Positions 5,073 to 5,855 of a DNA stretch of 5,855 nt are shown piece after piece. Each line of letters starts with the position of its first letter. Positions within the stretch are counted from its first letter, which is position 1. Position numbers and translations under genes: made by a program. The notes beneath the pieces are model-generated. The model made no database searches. It saw nothing but the letters and a program-made list of their open reading frames with translations, and was not told the origin of the DNA. Origin of the DNA: J088 sp003695505 [NCBI: Candidatus Dadabacteria bacterium] (GTDB taxonomy: Bacteria; J088); NCBI GenBank assembly GCA_003695505.1, contig RFIY01000273.1:1-5855 (forward strand), given 5' to 3'.

Positions 5073-5855
5073 ATGCACGACCATGCCCACCACGACAACG
5101 ACGCGACGTTCGGCACGGCATTCCGCGTCGGCATCGCGCTCAACCTGCTCTATGTTGCAGCAGAAGCCGGCGCCGGCTTCTACCTCGGCTCGCTGGCGCT
5201 GCTGGCCGACGCCGGCCACAACCTCGGAGACGTCGCCGGGCTGGCCCTGTCGTGGCTGGGCGCGGGGCTGGCCGGATTGCCGCCGACGCGCCGGCGCTCT
5301 TACGGCTTGAGACGGGCGACGATTCTCGCGGCGCTTGGCAACGCCGTCCTGTTACTCGTCGCCGTCGGTGCGATCACATGGGAAGCCATCGATCGGCTGC
5401 GCGATCCGCAGCCGATCGACGGGATGATCGTGCTCGCCGTCGCCGTCGTTGGCCTGCTCGTCAATACCGGCACGGCCATGCTGTTCTGGCGCGGGCGACA
5501 CCACGACCTCAATATTCGCAGCGCCTTTCTGCACATGGCCGCCGACGCGCTCGTCACCGCCGGCGTGATCGCCGCCGCGATCCTGATCATGTGGACCGGC
5601 TGGCTGTGGCTTGATCCCGCACTGGCGCTGGTCGTCGCGGTCGTCATTCTGATCGGCACCTGGGGACTCCTGCGCGAAAGCCTCGATCTGGCACTGGATG
5701 CGGTACCCGCTGGCATTGATCCCGAAGCGGTGCAGGCGTGGCTGCAGGCGCTGCCGGGCGTCACCGAGGTGCATGACCTGCACATCTGGCCGCTGAGCAC
5801 GACAGACACGGCCCTGACCGTACATCTGGTCAGATCCGCCGACGCGACCGACGAC
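5073..5855 (+). CDS. Cation diffusion facilitator transporter, probably zinc exporter (3' end outside window)
   Basis: An inner-membrane transporter expected to export Zn2+ (possibly Co2+ or Cd2+) in exchange for protons. The 261 visible codons contain no stop, so the gene continues past the right edge; CzcD/ZitB relatives are about 300 residues, so most of it is here. It begins with a His/Asp-rich tail (MHDHAHHDND), followed by about six hydrophobic segments (about 17-38, 41-65, 82-105, 117-139, 153-174 and 177-196). The transport-site motifs are intact: His49 and Asp53 in DAGHNLGD (second helix) and His154 and Asp158 in HMAAD (fifth helix). Two His plus two Asp is the pattern typical of zinc-selective members. 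The cytoplasmic domain starts with VTEVHDLHIWPLS, typical of the family. The start has no clear ribosome-binding site and sits 10 bases after the regulator stop, so translation may be coupled. Nothing visible ties it to the oxidoreductase operon. Confidence 0.93.
   Translation, partial: MHDHAHHDNDATFGTAFRVGIALNLLYVAAEAGAGFYLGSLALLADAGHNLGDVAGLALSWLGAGLAGLPPTRRRSYGLRRATILAALGNAVLLLVAVGAITWEAIDRLRDPQPIDGMIVLAVAVVGLLVNTGTAMLFWRGRHHDLNIRSAFLHMAADALVTAGVIAAAILIMWTGWLWLDPALALVVAVVILIGTWGLLRESLDLALDAVPAGIDPEAVQAWLQALPGVTEVHDLHIWPLSTTDTALTVHLVRSADATDD

Noticed and set aside
5300-5825. Open frames on the - strand (5300-5809 and 5352-5825)
   Set aside because: They are antisense to the cation diffusion facilitator, whose metal-site motifs are intact in the + frame.
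1-5855. CRISPR arrays, tRNA/rRNA genes, insertion sequences or toxin-antitoxin pairs
   Set aside because: No regularly spaced repeats, cloverleaf-like segments, transposase motifs or small paired genes were found on reading either strand.

Overview
The window is a GC-rich, densely coding bacterial stretch. I see no IS element, tRNA, rRNA or CRISPR array. The gene families suggest a high-GC Proteobacterium. The regulator's effector domain resembles the gammaproteobacterial fatty-acyl regulator FadR, which makes Gammaproteobacteria my first guess, but nothing in the window fixes the genus.

Layout from left to right: (1) the 3' half of truA (tRNA pseudouridine synthase), cut by the left edge. 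(2) A gap of about 170 bp holding a small hairpin and a related imperfect repeat. (3) A complete HMG-CoA synthase gene (MvaS type) on the + strand. (4) A strong GC-rich hairpin, placed as a shared terminator between convergent genes. (5) On the - strand, a two-gene operon made of a type I Baeyer-Villiger monooxygenase (BVMO) followed by a short-chain dehydrogenase (SDR), joined by an ATGA stop/start overlap. (6) A divergent intergenic region with a 21-bp near-perfect palindrome just upstream of the monooxygenase ribosome-binding site. (7) On the + strand, a GntR-superfamily regulator whose C-terminal part resembles FadR. (8) Ten bases later, a cation diffusion facilitator (probably a zinc exporter) that runs off the right edge.

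How the genes may work together: an SDR that interconverts alcohols and ketones, coupled to a BVMO that turns ketones into esters or lactones, forms a plausible oxidative module. Related BVMO plus SDR pairs occur in operons such as mycobacterial mymA. The divergent FadR-like regulator and the palindrome suggest local control, possibly by an acyl-CoA or another lipophilic carboxylate; this is inference. The HMG-CoA synthase has its catalytic residues, but no other mevalonate-pathway gene is visible here, so its pathway is open. The zinc transporter follows the regulator closely, with no obvious metabolic link.

Overall the genes belong to known families. The most unusual points are the palindromic operator candidate, the FadR-like regulator paired with a BVMO/SDR operon and a metal exporter, and the isolated HMG-CoA synthase next to truA.
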